DNA from: Polymorphobacter megasporae
Lineage (GTDB): Bacteria; Pseudomonadota; Alphaproteobacteria; Sphingomonadales; Sphingomonadaceae
Direction of reading: 5' to 3'
Assembly (NCBI RefSeq): GCF_018982885.2
Contig: NZ_CP081848.1
Location: forward strand, 2,046,001-2,110,000
Length of the DNA: 64,000 nt
A program made the position numbers and the translations under genes. This document shows, piece by piece, positions 53,523 to 64,000 of this stretch (its first letter is position 1; every line of letters starts with the position of its first letter). The notes beneath the pieces are model-generated. The model was not told where the DNA came from. It saw only the letters and a list, made by a program, of their open reading frames with translations, and made no database searches.

Positions 53523-55961
53523 ATGACGATCAGAACCGGGTTGCGCGCGGGCGCCGCGATGGGCGTATTGCTGATCGCGACGATGGCGCAGGCGGCGGAC
53601 GTTGCAGCGGCAGTGCCAGCCGACAGCGCCGCCGACGCGACGGGTATCCGCAACACCGACGATATCGTCGTCACCGCGACGCGGGTCAACAAGGAGACGC
53701 CGATCACGTCGTCGGTGTTCACCTTCGAGCCGCAGTCGATCATCAGCCGCGCGGTCATCGACAAGGCGGTCTCGCCGACCGCCGACTTTTCCGACGTCAT
53801 CCTGCTGACGCCGGGCGCGTCGGGGACGAGCAACGGCAACGGTCCTGGTCTGAGCGAGTCGAAGACCGTGCTGCGCGGCTTCAAGGACGGCCAGTTCAAC
53901 ATCACCTACGACGGCGTCCCGTTCGGCGATTCGAACGACCCGACGCACCACTCGACCGCCTATTTCCCGAGCGGGACCTACGAGCGGATCATCGTCGACC
54001 GCGGCCCGGGTTCGGCGACCGACCTCGGCCAAGCGAGCTATGGCGGCAACATCCACATCATCTCGCGCGAGGTCACCGACACCCGGCTGATCGAGGCGGA
54101 AGGCGTCTACGGCAGCTACAACACCTTCCTCGGCCGCGGCACGATCCAGACCGGTGCGAGCGAGAAGCTCGGTGGCCTCAAGGCGGTAGTCGTCGGCGAA
54201 TATAAGGCGACCAACGGCGCGCTTACGGGCTCGGGCGCGTGGTTCGTCAACGGCTTCGGCAAGCTCGAGAAGCCGCTGGGATCATGGGGCAAGATCAGTG
54301 TCCTCGGCAGCTACAACCAGGATTTCTACCGCCAGTCGGACAATAATGGCTCGGGCTGCTTCAACGGTCCGAATGCGAGCAAGCTGACGACCCCGGCACC
54401 GGGCGAAGTCTCGCAGGCGACGTGCGATCCCGCCTCGCAGATCGGCCAGTTCGGCAAGAGCTTTGCGCTGATCGACAATTCGAAGCTTGGCGGCACGCAT
54501 TATTCACCGGCCAACCAGGACTGGAACTGGACGCACAAGGCGACCGACTTCGAGATCGTCCGCTTTCAGGGCAAGATCACCGACAAGCTGACCTTCGACA
54601 ACAAGGCCTATACGTATTTCTACAAGAACTTTACGTTTTCGGCCGAGAACACCTCGACCTACTGCCTGACCGCGACGACGACGACGTGCACCGTCGCCGC
54701 TCCGACCAACGTCGTCGGCCAGACAACGACGCTGAACGCCGCCGGGGTTGCGGTGAAGAACATCGGCAACATCGCCGGCTATACCAAGGTCAACCAGTAC
54801 CGGACCTCGGGCGATATCGCGCAGATCAACTACGAGACGTCGTTCGGGACCGCCAAGGTCGGCGCGTGGTACGAGCATTCGGTCTCGCACCGCTATCGCT
54901 ACGACTACGACATCACGCAGGCGTTTGCCGCGGGGGCGTTCACCCCGTCGGGTGACTTCGACTTCGCCGCGATGTCGAAGTTCTACAATTTGCGCCAGAC
55001 CGACAAGGCGGCGAACGTCCAGCTCAACGGCCAGCCGGTCCCGCTTTATATCAACTACGACGAGCACACGAGCTGGGACCAGATCCAGGGCTTTGGCGAG
55101 TTCGCGTTCAAACTGCTCGACGACCGGCTGACGATCACGCCCGGCGTCAAGGTCCAGGACTTCACGCGCCACATCGACACGCCGATCGCGGCCCAGTCCT
55201 CGCGCGTCGGCATCGTCGCCCAGACGTCGTACAAGCCGACCCTGCCGTATGCGTCGATCAACTTCCTGATCCAGCCGAACTTCTCGGTTTACGGCCAGTT
55301 CGCCAAGGGCTTCCTCGTCCCCTCGCTGAGCAACAGCCTCGAGCTGGCGACCCCGACTGCCAGCGGCACGATCGGCGGCGCGCTGCTCCAGCCGACCAAG
55401 ACGACCAATTATCAGGCGGGCACGGTCTATGCCGGCAACCAGCTCAACGTCGACTTCGACATTTATTACATCAAGTCGAGCAACTCGACCTTCGTCGATC
55501 CGTCGTCGGGCATCGCCACCCAAAGCGCGAGCAGCGCGACGTACAAGGGCATCGAAGGGCAGGTCAGCTATGCCGTTGCCCGCGGCCTGACCGCGATCGC
55601 CAACGGCTCGCTCAATACGTCGAAGGCCGACGTCACCAACCTGTGGCTCGCGCAGGCGCCGAACTACACCGCGCTGCTCGGGGCAATCTACTCCCACGAC
55701 CGGATCAGCGTCAGCTATCTCCACAAGTTCATCGGTCACCAGTACGCCGACACCAACCAGCTGGTGCGGATCAGCGCGTACAGCAACGGCATCGCGGCGC
55801 TGGGCTACACGGTCGGCAACTTCACTTTCGGCATCACGGCGTATAATCTGTTCGACGATCGCTCGACGACGAGCATCGGCACGCCGACGAATGCCGGGCA
55901 GGCGCTGTACTTCTTCCAGCCCGGGCGCAGCTACGAAGCACAGGCGCGCGTTCGCTTCTGA
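53523..55961 (+). CDS. TonB-dependent outer-membrane receptor
   Basis: 812 residues. Signal peptide (MTIRTGLRAGAAMGVLLIATMAQAA), TonB-box-like DDIVVTATRVNK near residue 46, plug with FSDVILLTPGASGTSNGNGPG and VLRGFKDGQFNITYDGVPF, and a barrel ending EAQARVRF. AAAGGGAC lies before the ATG. Only 23 bases separate it from the exported phosphoesterase gene, so they are probably one operon; the ligand may be a phosphorylated compound. This is inference from the neighbour. Confidence 0.95.
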   Translation: MTIRTGLRAGAAMGVLLIATMAQAADVAAAVPADSAADATGIRNTDDIVVTATRVNKETPITSSVFTFEPQSIISRAVIDKAVSPTADFSDVILLTPGASGTSNGNGPGLSESKTVLRGFKDGQFNITYDGVPFGDSNDPTHHSTAYFPSGTYERIIVDRGPGSATDLGQASYGGNIHIISREVTDTRLIEAEGVYGSYNTFLGRGTIQTGASEKLGGLKAVVVGEYKATNGALTGSGAWFVNGFGKLEKPLGSWGKISVLGSYNQDFYRQSDNNGSGCFNGPNASKLTTPAPGEVSQATCDPASQIGQFGKSFALIDNSKLGGTHYSPANQDWNWTHKATDFEIVRFQGKITDKLTFDNKAYTYFYKNFTFSAENTSTYCLTATTTTCTVAAPTNVVGQTTTLNAAGVAVKNIGNIAGYTKVNQYRTSGDIAQINYETSFGTAKVGAWYEHSVSHRYRYDYDITQAFAAGAFTPSGDFDFAAMSKFYNLRQTDKAANVQLNGQPVPLYINYDEHTSWDQIQGFGEFAFKLLDDRLTITPGVKVQDFTRHIDTPIAAQSSRVGIVAQTSYKPTLPYASINFLIQPNFSVYGQFAKGFLVPSLSNSLELATPTASGTIGGALLQPTKTTNYQAGTVYAGNQLNVDFDIYYIKSSNSTFVDPSSGIATQSASSATYKGIEGQVSYAVARGLTAIANGSLNTSKADVTNLWLAQAPNYTALLGAIYSHDRISVSYLHKFIGHQYADTNQLVRISAYSNGIAALGYTVGNFTFGITAYNLFDDRSTTSIGTPTNAGQALYFFQPGRSYEAQARVRF

Positions 55962-55984
55962 CAATTACGCGGGATGGAATAGTT

Positions 55985-57367
55985 ATGCGTCGCCTGATCG
56001 CGCTCCTCGCCGTGTTGGCCGCCGCCCCCGTGACCGCGGCCCCCGACGCCGCCTATGTCGTGATGGGTGACGGCGGGGCGATCGCGCGGGTGGTGACGGC
56101 CGACGCGACGTGTCCGGTACTGCGGGTCGACGGGCGCGATGTCGCGATGACAATGCGCTTCGCCGCCGCGACGGTGCCGCAGCGCCCGACCGCGTCGACG
56201 CCCGAGAATGCGAAGCCCTCGGCGTTCCCGGTGACGGTGTGCGAGGCGAGGCTGCCCGTCGGAGCAAAGCGCGCCGCCGTCGACGGCGTCCGCCTGCCGG
56301 TGCCGAAGCGCGACGTCCGCCGCATCGTCGTCATCGGCGACACCGGCTGCCGGTTGAAGGCGTCGGACAAGGCGTACCAGCCGTGCAACGACCCGGCACA
56401 GTACCCCTTCGCCCGGATCGCCGCGTCCGCCGCAAAGTGGAAGCCCGACTTGATCGTCCATGTCGGCGACTATCAGTATCGCGAGAATCCGTGCCCCGTG
56501 TCTGAAAGCGGCTGCACCGGCAGCCCGTGGGGCTATGGTTGGGACACATGGCGCGCCGACTTCTTCGGCCCCGCCGCAGCGCTCCTCGCCGCCGCCCCGA
56601 TCGCGCCCGCCCGCGGTAATCACGAGACGTGCAACCGCGCAGGGCAGGGCTGGTGGCGCTTCCTCGACGGGCGACCGCGTGCGGCGGGGCGCGACTGCGA
56701 CGATCCGGCGAACGACCAGGCTGGCGACTGGAGCGAGCCCTATGCTGTGCCGCTCGGCCACGGCGCGCAACTCGTCATGCTCGACCTCGCGGCGGCAAAC
56801 GGCAAGGCGCTCGCGCCCGACGACTGGCGGCGGCCCGCGTTCGAAGCGAGCTACCAGTCGCTCGCGGCACTGGCGGCGCGCGCGCATTACACCTTCGCGG
56901 TCGACCACCACCCGATCCTCGGCTTCGCCGCGACCGCCAAATCGGGCGTCGCGACGCTCAGCCCCGGCAATCCGTCGATCCAGTCGGTGTTCGGCACGCA
57001 CGGCCCGCGCCAGCTTCCGCCCGGCGTCGCGGTGCTGCTGTCGGGGCATTATCATGCGTGGGAGCAGGTCAGCTTCTCGACCGACCAGCCGAGCCAGTTC
57101 ATCACCGGCTTCTCGGGCACGCTCGAGGACATCGTGCCGCTCCCCGCGACTTTGCCGCCCGGAGTCGAGCCTGCGCCGGGGGCGACGCCCGCGCGCTTCT
57201 CGTCGTGGATCGATGGCTTCGGCTATATGACGCTGGAACGCACCGGCGCGGAGACGTGGCGCGCGCTCGTCCACGGCGTCGACGGTCGGGTGGTCAACCG
57301 CTGCACGATCACCGGGCAGCACTCGACGTGCGACCGCGCGCAGGTCCCGACCGCTACCGCGGGCTAG
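55985..57367 (+). CDS. Exported calcineurin-like metallophosphoesterase
   Basis: 460 residues with a signal peptide (MRRLIALLAVLAAAPVTAAP). All metal-binding blocks are present: GDTGC near residue 118, GDYQYR near 162, GNHETC near 216, DHHP near 316 and GHYHAW near 355. Such enzymes split phosphate mono- or diesters. Several Cys pairs fit a periplasmic, disulfide-bonded fold. Follows the TonB-dependent receptor closely, pointing to uptake and dephosphorylation of a phosphate ester. Ends seven bases before the convergent DUF1501 gene. Confidence 0.9.
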   Translation: MRRLIALLAVLAAAPVTAAPDAAYVVMGDGGAIARVVTADATCPVLRVDGRDVAMTMRFAAATVPQRPTASTPENAKPSAFPVTVCEARLPVGAKRAAVDGVRLPVPKRDVRRIVVIGDTGCRLKASDKAYQPCNDPAQYPFARIAASAAKWKPDLIVHVGDYQYRENPCPVSESGCTGSPWGYGWDTWRADFFGPAAALLAAAPIAPARGNHETCNRAGQGWWRFLDGRPRAAGRDCDDPANDQAGDWSEPYAVPLGHGAQLVMLDLAAANGKALAPDDWRRPAFEASYQSLAALAARAHYTFAVDHHPILGFAATAKSGVATLSPGNPSIQSVFGTHGPRQLPPGVAVLLSGHYHAWEQVSFSTDQPSQFITGFSGTLEDIVPLPATLPPGVEPAPGATPARFSSWIDGFGYMTLERTGAETWRALVHGVDGRVVNRCTITGQHSTCDRAQVPTATAG

Positions 57368-57374
57368 CGCCGCC

Positions 57375-58577
57375 TCAGACCAGCCCCAGCTCGCTCGCCG
57401 CCGCGCCGGGGAACACACTCCCCAAGCGGTCGCTACGCAGCCCGTACATCCGCGCGAACAGCCCGCCCATCAGCGCGCGGTAATCGGTCAGCACCGGCAG
57501 GTCGCGGGCCTGGTTCAGGCTTGCCTCGGTCAGCGCGACCTGCGGCCCAGCGATGCGCCCGCCCTTCACGCCGCCGCCCATCACCCAATAGCTGCTGCCG
57601 TGGCCGTGGTCGGTGCCTTTGTCGCCGTTCTCGTGGAACGTGCGGCCGAATTCGGAGACGACGACGACGACGGTGTTCGACCACGCCGCCGGTCCGATCT
57701 CCTCGACGAAGCCCGCGAGCCCGGTGCCGAGTTCGGTCAGGCGGCCCGCGAGATAGCCGGTCGCGCCGCCCTGGTTGACGTGGGTGTCCCACCCGCCGAC
57801 GTCGACGAAGCCAAGGTTGAAGTCGGTCGCCATCAGCCGCCCCATCCGCCGCGCCGACAGCTCGAAGCCCTTCGGGCTGACCGCGCCACGATTGGCCGCG
57901 ACCTCCTGACCGGCGAGGCTCTGATACACCTCGTTCCGGATGGTGAAGCCCTGGCTGACCGATTTGCCCATCGGGTCGGCCGCGTACATCGCCGAGATCA
58001 GCTTCGCTTGGCGATCGTCGATGCCGGGCTTGCCGACGCCGCCGAGCGCGATGTTGGGGATCGGGGTGTCGCCGCGGAAGCTGAGCGGCACCTGATCGGT
58101 GAAGGCGATCGGGGAGGGCGCGGCCGTTCCCGCCGACAGCGTCGCCGCAAGCCGCGCCATGAACCCCGAGGCGTAGTTGCGGCTCGCGCCGATCGGCTGG
58201 CCGAGTTCGATCGTGTCCTGCGTCTCGAAGTGGCTCCGCGTCATATCGTCGGTCCCGGCGAAGGGGACGAAGGCGATCTGCCGCTTCGCCCACAACGGGT
58301 AGAGCGAGTCCTTGAGCGCCGGGTGGAGCCCCCAGTTCGCGTCGAGCGGGAGCGCCGCGAGCGGGTTCGCCGGATCGGGCCGGGCGATGCCGATCGTCGG
58401 CCGCGACCGGGTGTAGAAGTCGCCGAGCGGGATCGTGACGTTGGCGGCGTCGTACGCCCCGCGCAGGAAGACGACGAGCAACCGCGTGCCACCCGCAGCG
58501 GGCGCGGCGAACAGCTTGCCGGAGAAGGCGAGCGGGAGCCCGGCAGCGGCGAACTTGAGGAGCGAACGGCGGTCCAT
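57375..58577 (-). CDS. DUF1501 protein, probable Tat substrate
   Basis: 400 residues. The N-terminus MDRRSLLKFAAAGLPLAFSG has a twin-arginine pattern (RRSLLK). The DUF1501 body belongs to the sulfatase/alkaline-phosphatase-like superfamily: LLVVFLRGAYDAAN, RSHFETQD, NLGFVDVGGWDTHVNQGG, VVVVVSEFGRTFHENGDKGTDHGHGSSYWVMGGGVKGG. Enzymatic activity is not established for the family. It starts nine bases after the DUF1800 stop; the two families nearly always occur as a pair. Confidence 0.93.
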   Translation of the reverse strand: MDRRSLLKFAAAGLPLAFSGKLFAAPAAGGTRLLVVFLRGAYDAANVTIPLGDFYTRSRPTIGIARPDPANPLAALPLDANWGLHPALKDSLYPLWAKRQIAFVPFAGTDDMTRSHFETQDTIELGQPIGASRNYASGFMARLAATLSAGTAAPSPIAFTDQVPLSFRGDTPIPNIALGGVGKPGIDDRQAKLISAMYAADPMGKSVSQGFTIRNEVYQSLAGQEVAANRGAVSPKGFELSARRMGRLMATDFNLGFVDVGGWDTHVNQGGATGYLAGRLTELGTGLAGFVEEIGPAAWSNTVVVVVSEFGRTFHENGDKGTDHGHGSSYWVMGGGVKGGRIAGPQVALTEASLNQARDLPVLTDYRALMGGLFARMYGLRSDRLGSVFPGAAASELGLV

Positions 58578-58586
58578 GATGGCCTC

Positions 58587-60143
<1,557 letters not shown>

Positions 60144-60284
60144 CGCCACATCTCCATCGAATGGCTGCATTGCGCTACTGGCCGTTAAGCTGTCCTGAAC
60201 GCCAGCGGCATATTATCCTGAAGATAGGGTTGACCTTCGGGACCGCCCGGGACGAGAGTGAGGGGCTTGGGGTCGGGGGGCCAG

Positions 60285-62225
60285 ATGATACGGTTTTCAG
60301 TGTGGCTCGGCCTTGCCGCGCTCGGTGCCGCGTTTCCGGCGGCCGCCGTCCCGCCAATCGAAGCCTACGGCCACCTGCCGAGCGTCGACATGATCGAGAT
60401 TTCTCCCGACGGCAGCAAGCTCGCGCTCTTCGTCGGTGATGAACACAACCGCCAGATACAGGTCCGCAGTACCGCTGACATGAAGGTGTTGCTCGGGGCG
60501 AAGGCGGGAGACACGAAGGTCCGCGCCCTGATGTGGGCGGGCGAAAATCATTTGCTGATCACGACCTCGACGACGGCGTGGGTCTATAATCTCAGCGGCA
60601 ACAAGCGCGAATATCTCCAGATCGTCGACTTCGACCTTGCGAAGCACAAGCCGCGAGAGGTGCTCAATGGCGTCGTGACGGGGGTCACGCGGCTGCTCAA
60701 CACCGCCGCCGCATTGCCGACGGTGCGGATGATCGGCGGCAAGCCGATCGCCTTCGTCGAAGGCATCTCGTTTCCCGACCGGGCCGGCGTGCTGACCTTG
60801 ATCCGCGACGATCTCGAAACCGCGAACGCGCGCGAAATTGCGCTGGGCACGGTCACCACCCGCGGTTGGGTGCTCGACCAGGCAGGCCAGATCGTGGCGC
60901 GGGTCGATTACGACGACAAGCCCGGCGAGTGGACGCTATCGACCGGCCATGACGGACATCTCGTGCGCTCGATGCGCGGCACCTACCCGATCGACGTTCC
61001 GGCGGTGCGCGGCTTCGGGCGCGACGCCAGCACGATTCTCGTTGGTTTTCCGGGCGACGAGATCGAGCGGCATCGCGAGGTCGCGCTCGGCGGCGATCAC
61101 CCGTCCGAGCCCATCGAAGTTCTCGATGATGGCGATCCGGTGCACGATTCGCGGACCGGCGTGGTGATCGGGGTCCGGCACACCACTGGCCTCGGGGTGA
61201 GCTATTCGTTCTTCGCGCCCGAGGATGCCCGGTTATGGACACAGGTGACGAAGGCCTTCCCGAATGCGGTCGTCGAACTCGCGTCGTGGTCGGACGATCA
61301 CCATAAGATCGTCCTCAAGGTCGAGGGCGGCAAATTTGGCGCTGCCTTCTTCCTGCTCGACACGGCGACGCACCACGCCGCATGGCTCGCCGACGAATAT
61401 CGCGAGATATCCGGCGACGACATCTTCGAACGAAAGCTGATCAGCTACCCCGCCGCCGACGGACTCCCCATCCCCGCCTATCTGACGCTGCCCGCGGCGC
61501 ACGCGGGGGCCAAACTGCCGCTCATCGTCCTTGCCCACGGCGGTCCGGGTGCGCGCGACGAGGCGGGGTTCGACTGGTGGTCGCAGGCGCTCGCGTCGCG
61601 TGGCTATGCCGTGCTCCAGCCCGAGTTCCGCGGTTCGACCGGTTTCGGCGAGCATTTCCATGCCGCGGGCTACGGCGAATGGGGCCGCAAGATGCAGACC
61701 GACTTATCGGACGGGGTGAAGTTCCTCGCCGCCGCCGGGACGATCGACCCGGCGCGGGCATGCATTGTCGGAGCGAGCTATGGCGGCTATGCCGCGCTGG
61801 CCGGGGTGACGCTGCAGTCGGGGGTCTACGCCTGCGCGGTGTCGCTCGCGGGGCCGTCCGACCTTCGGCCGATGCTGGCGACCGAGCAGGCGGCCGGCGG
61901 CGGCGTCGGCATTTCGCTGCGCTTCTGGCAGCGCTTCATGGGTGCCTCGTCGCGCAACGATCCCGCGCTCGACCTGATCTCACCGGCAAAGCAGGCGGCG
62001 AAGGTCACCGTCCCGGTCCTGCTGATCCACGGCATCGACGACACGGTCGTTCTGTTCGCGCAGAGCAAGACGATGGCGGCGGCGCTCACCCGCGCCGGCC
62101 GCCCGACCGAAGTCGTCACGCTCAAGGGCGAGGATCACTGGCTGTCCCACAGCGAGACGCGCACCGCGATGCTCAAGGCCACGGTCGATTTCCTTGGCGT
62201 CAACCTGCCCGCCGGGACGCCTTAG
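60285..62225 (+). CDS. Exported S9-family prolyl oligopeptidase-like peptidase
   Basis: 646 residues from ATG 60285 (G-rich ribosome site); a GTG at 60258 was rejected. Signal peptide (MIRFSVWLGLAALGAAFPAAA). N-terminal beta-propeller-like part (SPDGSKLALFVGDEH) and a C-terminal alpha/beta-hydrolase: HGGPGARDEAGFDWWSQAL, nucleophile Ser498 in GASYGGYA, Asp in HGIDDTVV and His in GEDHWLS. A dipeptidyl- or acylaminoacyl-peptidase of the periplasm. Converges on the last receptor gene with 22 bases between. Confidence 0.93.
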   Translation: MIRFSVWLGLAALGAAFPAAAVPPIEAYGHLPSVDMIEISPDGSKLALFVGDEHNRQIQVRSTADMKVLLGAKAGDTKVRALMWAGENHLLITTSTTAWVYNLSGNKREYLQIVDFDLAKHKPREVLNGVVTGVTRLLNTAAALPTVRMIGGKPIAFVEGISFPDRAGVLTLIRDDLETANAREIALGTVTTRGWVLDQAGQIVARVDYDDKPGEWTLSTGHDGHLVRSMRGTYPIDVPAVRGFGRDASTILVGFPGDEIERHREVALGGDHPSEPIEVLDDGDPVHDSRTGVVIGVRHTTGLGVSYSFFAPEDARLWTQVTKAFPNAVVELASWSDDHHKIVLKVEGGKFGAAFFLLDTATHHAAWLADEYREISGDDIFERKLISYPAADGLPIPAYLTLPAAHAGAKLPLIVLAHGGPGARDEAGFDWWSQALASRGYAVLQPEFRGSTGFGEHFHAAGYGEWGRKMQTDLSDGVKFLAAAGTIDPARACIVGASYGGYAALAGVTLQSGVYACAVSLAGPSDLRPMLATEQAAGGGVGISLRFWQRFMGASSRNDPALDLISPAKQAAKVTVPVLLIHGIDDTVVLFAQSKTMAAALTRAGRPTEVVTLKGEDHWLSHSETRTAMLKATVDFLGVNLPAGTP

Positions 62226-62247
62226 CGCCCCAGCGGGCCGATCCGGG

Positions 62248-64000
62248 CTAGAACTTCACCCGTGCGCCGATCTTGTAGAAGCGGCCGACAATGCCCTGCT
62301 GGGTCCACGTCGGGTTATAGTTGATCCCGGCATAGTTTGCCGGGTTGAGCGGCGGCTTGCGGTCGCCGACGTTGAGCACGTTGGCGTAGAAGGTGAACTG
62401 CTCGTTGACCTTGAAGCTGCCGACGAGGTCGACGTCGACGAAGCTCTTCGTCGTGCAGAAGTCAGGCGAATACAGCGCGTCGTCGCACGTCGTTGCGCCC
62501 GCGCCATTCTGATCCTCGGCGACCGACTTGTAGCCGTCGACGTAATAGACCGTCGCCGACACCGTCACCGGCCCGGCCTCGACAGTGTTCTGCCAGTTGC
62601 CGCGCCACTTCGGCGTCCCCGCGCCCGACGACAGGATGTACGGCGCCTGAGTGCCGACATAATGGAGCGTCGTGCCGTCGCCCGGCGAGAAGTCGAACTT
62701 GAAGATGTCGGTGACTTCGACCTGGCTGGTGAAGCGGACGCCGTTGTTGAACTTGAAGTTTGCGGTCGCGGCGAGGTCGATGCCCGACGTCTTGAGAGAC
62801 GCCGCGTTGACGAACGGCGAGTCGACCTCGATGACGCGACGCGTCGCGCCGGGCAGGTCGGGATCGGGCGCGTCCTGGATGACCTTGTAGCCCGCCGGAA
62901 TCGGCGTTCCGGCGTAATAGGCGTTGATCGCGTCGTTTGCGTTCGGGCCGCCGGTGATGACCCCGGTCTTGCGGATGTTGTAGTAATCGGCGGTCACGCT
63001 GAGCCACGGGGTCGGCTGGAAGACCGCGCCGGCGGTGAAGCTTTCCGACTTTTCGGGCTTGATGTTCGGGTTCGACACGGTGTTGAAGCCGATCGAGTAG
63101 CGCTGGACGTAGGCGTTATTGCCATGCTCGTCGATCACGCTCTGCGGCGGGGCAGTCGTGGTGAAGCCGATCACCGACCCCTGGGCGCCTTCGGCGAAGC
63201 TCGGGGCGCGGAAGCCCTTCGAATAGGTGCCGCGGATCGCAAGCTGGCGGAACGGGGTGAACTTCGCCCCGACCTTCGGTGAGAAGTTGTTGTAACCCTC
63301 CGAATAATGCTCGTAGCGGCCCGAGACGTTGACTTCGAGCTTGGTCAGGATCGGGGCGTTGAGCTCGAAGTACGCCGACTCGACGGTGTGGTGGCCCTTC
63401 GCCGAATATTGATTGAGGTTGATCGTCGTCAGGTCGGGGTTGGCGTTCGGATCGTTGACGGCCTCGTAACGGAACGCGCCGCCGACGCCGAGCTGGACCG
63501 CGCCGCCGGGAAGCTGAAACAGCTCCTTGGTGACGACGCCCTGAAGCTGGTCGAGATCGCTCGTCGCGCGAATGCCGACGTTCGGCGACAGCGCCGCACG
63601 AATGGCGTTCGAGTTAAGGCCCGGATTGACGAAATTGTAGCTGCCGGTGTTGATCGCGTCGGTCAGCGCGGCAATGTTGAGATAGCCGCGCTGGGTCAGG
63701 TCGAGCCAGCTATGCGCCGCGGTCGCATCGGCGCTGTACGTCCAGCCGGTGCCGAAGGTGCCGTGAATGCCGGCAGACCCGCGGACGACGTGACTGTACG
63801 TCGTCGACCCGCCGGGGATGTCGCCGAAGGTGTAATACAGCAGCGCCGACTGGCCCGTCGCGGCATACGGATTGTTCGGGTTGAGCGTGCCGTTGCTCAG
63901 CAGCGCGGGCAGAGCGATCGTCTGGGTGTTGATCGGGTTCGCCGACCGCACCGACTGCGGCGTGTTCGTGCTGTCGACCTTGCTCTCGTAGTAGGTCGCG
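62248..64000 (-). CDS. TonB-dependent outer-membrane receptor (N-terminal part outside window)
   Basis: The C-terminal 584 residues of a receptor beta-barrel; the frame runs open to the right edge, where it reads ATYYESKVDSTNTPQSV, so the plug and signal peptide lie beyond it. Barrel hallmarks: YEHYSEGYNNFSPKVGAKF, RGTYSKGFRAPSFAEGAQG, and PEKSESFTAGAVFQPTPW, ending in RFYKIGARVKF with the terminal Phe needed for outer-membrane assembly. Related in style to the receptor at 12773-15772 (both large, vitamin B12-type relatives). Ligand unknown. Confidence 0.93.
   Translation of the reverse strand, partial: ATYYESKVDSTNTPQSVRSANPINTQTIALPALLSNGTLNPNNPYAATGQSALLYYTFGDIPGGSTTYSHVVRGSAGIHGTFGTGWTYSADATAAHSWLDLTQRGYLNIAALTDAINTGSYNFVNPGLNSNAIRAALSPNVGIRATSDLDQLQGVVTKELFQLPGGAVQLGVGGAFRYEAVNDPNANPDLTTINLNQYSAKGHHTVESAYFELNAPILTKLEVNVSGRYEHYSEGYNNFSPKVGAKFTPFRQLAIRGTYSKGFRAPSFAEGAQGSVIGFTTTAPPQSVIDEHGNNAYVQRYSIGFNTVSNPNIKPEKSESFTAGAVFQPTPWLSVTADYYNIRKTGVITGGPNANDAINAYYAGTPIPAGYKVIQDAPDPDLPGATRRVIEVDSPFVNAASLKTSGIDLAATANFKFNNGVRFTSQVEVTDIFKFDFSPGDGTTLHYVGTQAPYILSSGAGTPKWRGNWQNTVEAGPVTVSATVYYVDGYKSVAEDQNGAGATTCDDALYSPDFCTTKSFVDVDLVGSFKVNEQFTFYANVLNVGDRKPPLNPANYAGINYNPTWTQQGIVGRFYKIGARVKF

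Noticed and set aside
55931-57418. 495-codon open frame on the minus strand
   Set aside because: Antisense of the metallophosphoesterase, which has all catalytic motifs on the other strand.

Overview
The window looks like chromosome of an alphaproteobacterium of the order Sphingomonadales. The grounds are high GC throughout, several TonB-dependent receptors, a PEP-CTERM protein whose sorting tail has the typical sphingomonad form, a complete Tad/Cpa pilus locus, and many four-base ATGA overlaps between neighbouring genes. No rRNA, tRNA, CRISPR array, prophage or insertion sequence was seen.

Layout. 1-4400: the end of a flagellar sigma factor gene (fliA), a run of three very small membrane-protein genes on the other strand, a CPA1 sodium/proton antiporter and glycerol kinase. 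4713-22512: a carbohydrate locus built around glucose and gluconate. It holds an exported metallo-beta-lactamase-fold protein, an exported aldose 1-epimerase, a di-heme PQQ dehydrogenase, two paralogous exported proteins joining a GH55-type double beta-helix to a gluconolactonase-like propeller, a TonB-dependent receptor between them, gluconokinase, an exported esterase, a FadR-type repressor and a GntP permease. Read together, these suggest outer-membrane capture and periplasmic breakdown of a beta-glucan, periplasmic oxidation of glucose to gluconate, and uptake and phosphorylation to 6-phosphogluconate. 22804-32674: an orphan LuxR-type helix-turn-helix protein, an M14 peptidase, an ABC exporter, a PEP-CTERM protein, a histidine kinase/response regulator pair and small membrane proteins.

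32656-44583: a Tad pilus locus in two divergent arms. The leftward arm carries two flp pilins, cpaB, cpaC, a small exported protein, cpaE, tadA, tadB, tadC and the prepilin peptidase. The rightward arm carries a TadG-like protein with a long beta-rich passenger and two TadE-like pseudopilins. The spacer between the arms is AT-rich.

45162-53388: a class V PLP enzyme coupled to an exported protein with an internal duplication, an MFS exporter, then a compact group (PIG-L deacetylase, acyl-CoA dehydrogenase, NodS-like methyltransferase, family 2 glycosyltransferase) with large antisense overlaps, and a nitronate monooxygenase. 53523-64000: a TonB-dependent receptor coupled to an exported phosphoesterase, a DUF1501/DUF1800 pair, an S9 peptidase and a second receptor cut by the window end.

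Starts were moved from the longest open frame wherever a Shine-Dalgarno sequence, signal peptide or family length argued for it. All functional names come from motif recognition by eye; no database search was possible.
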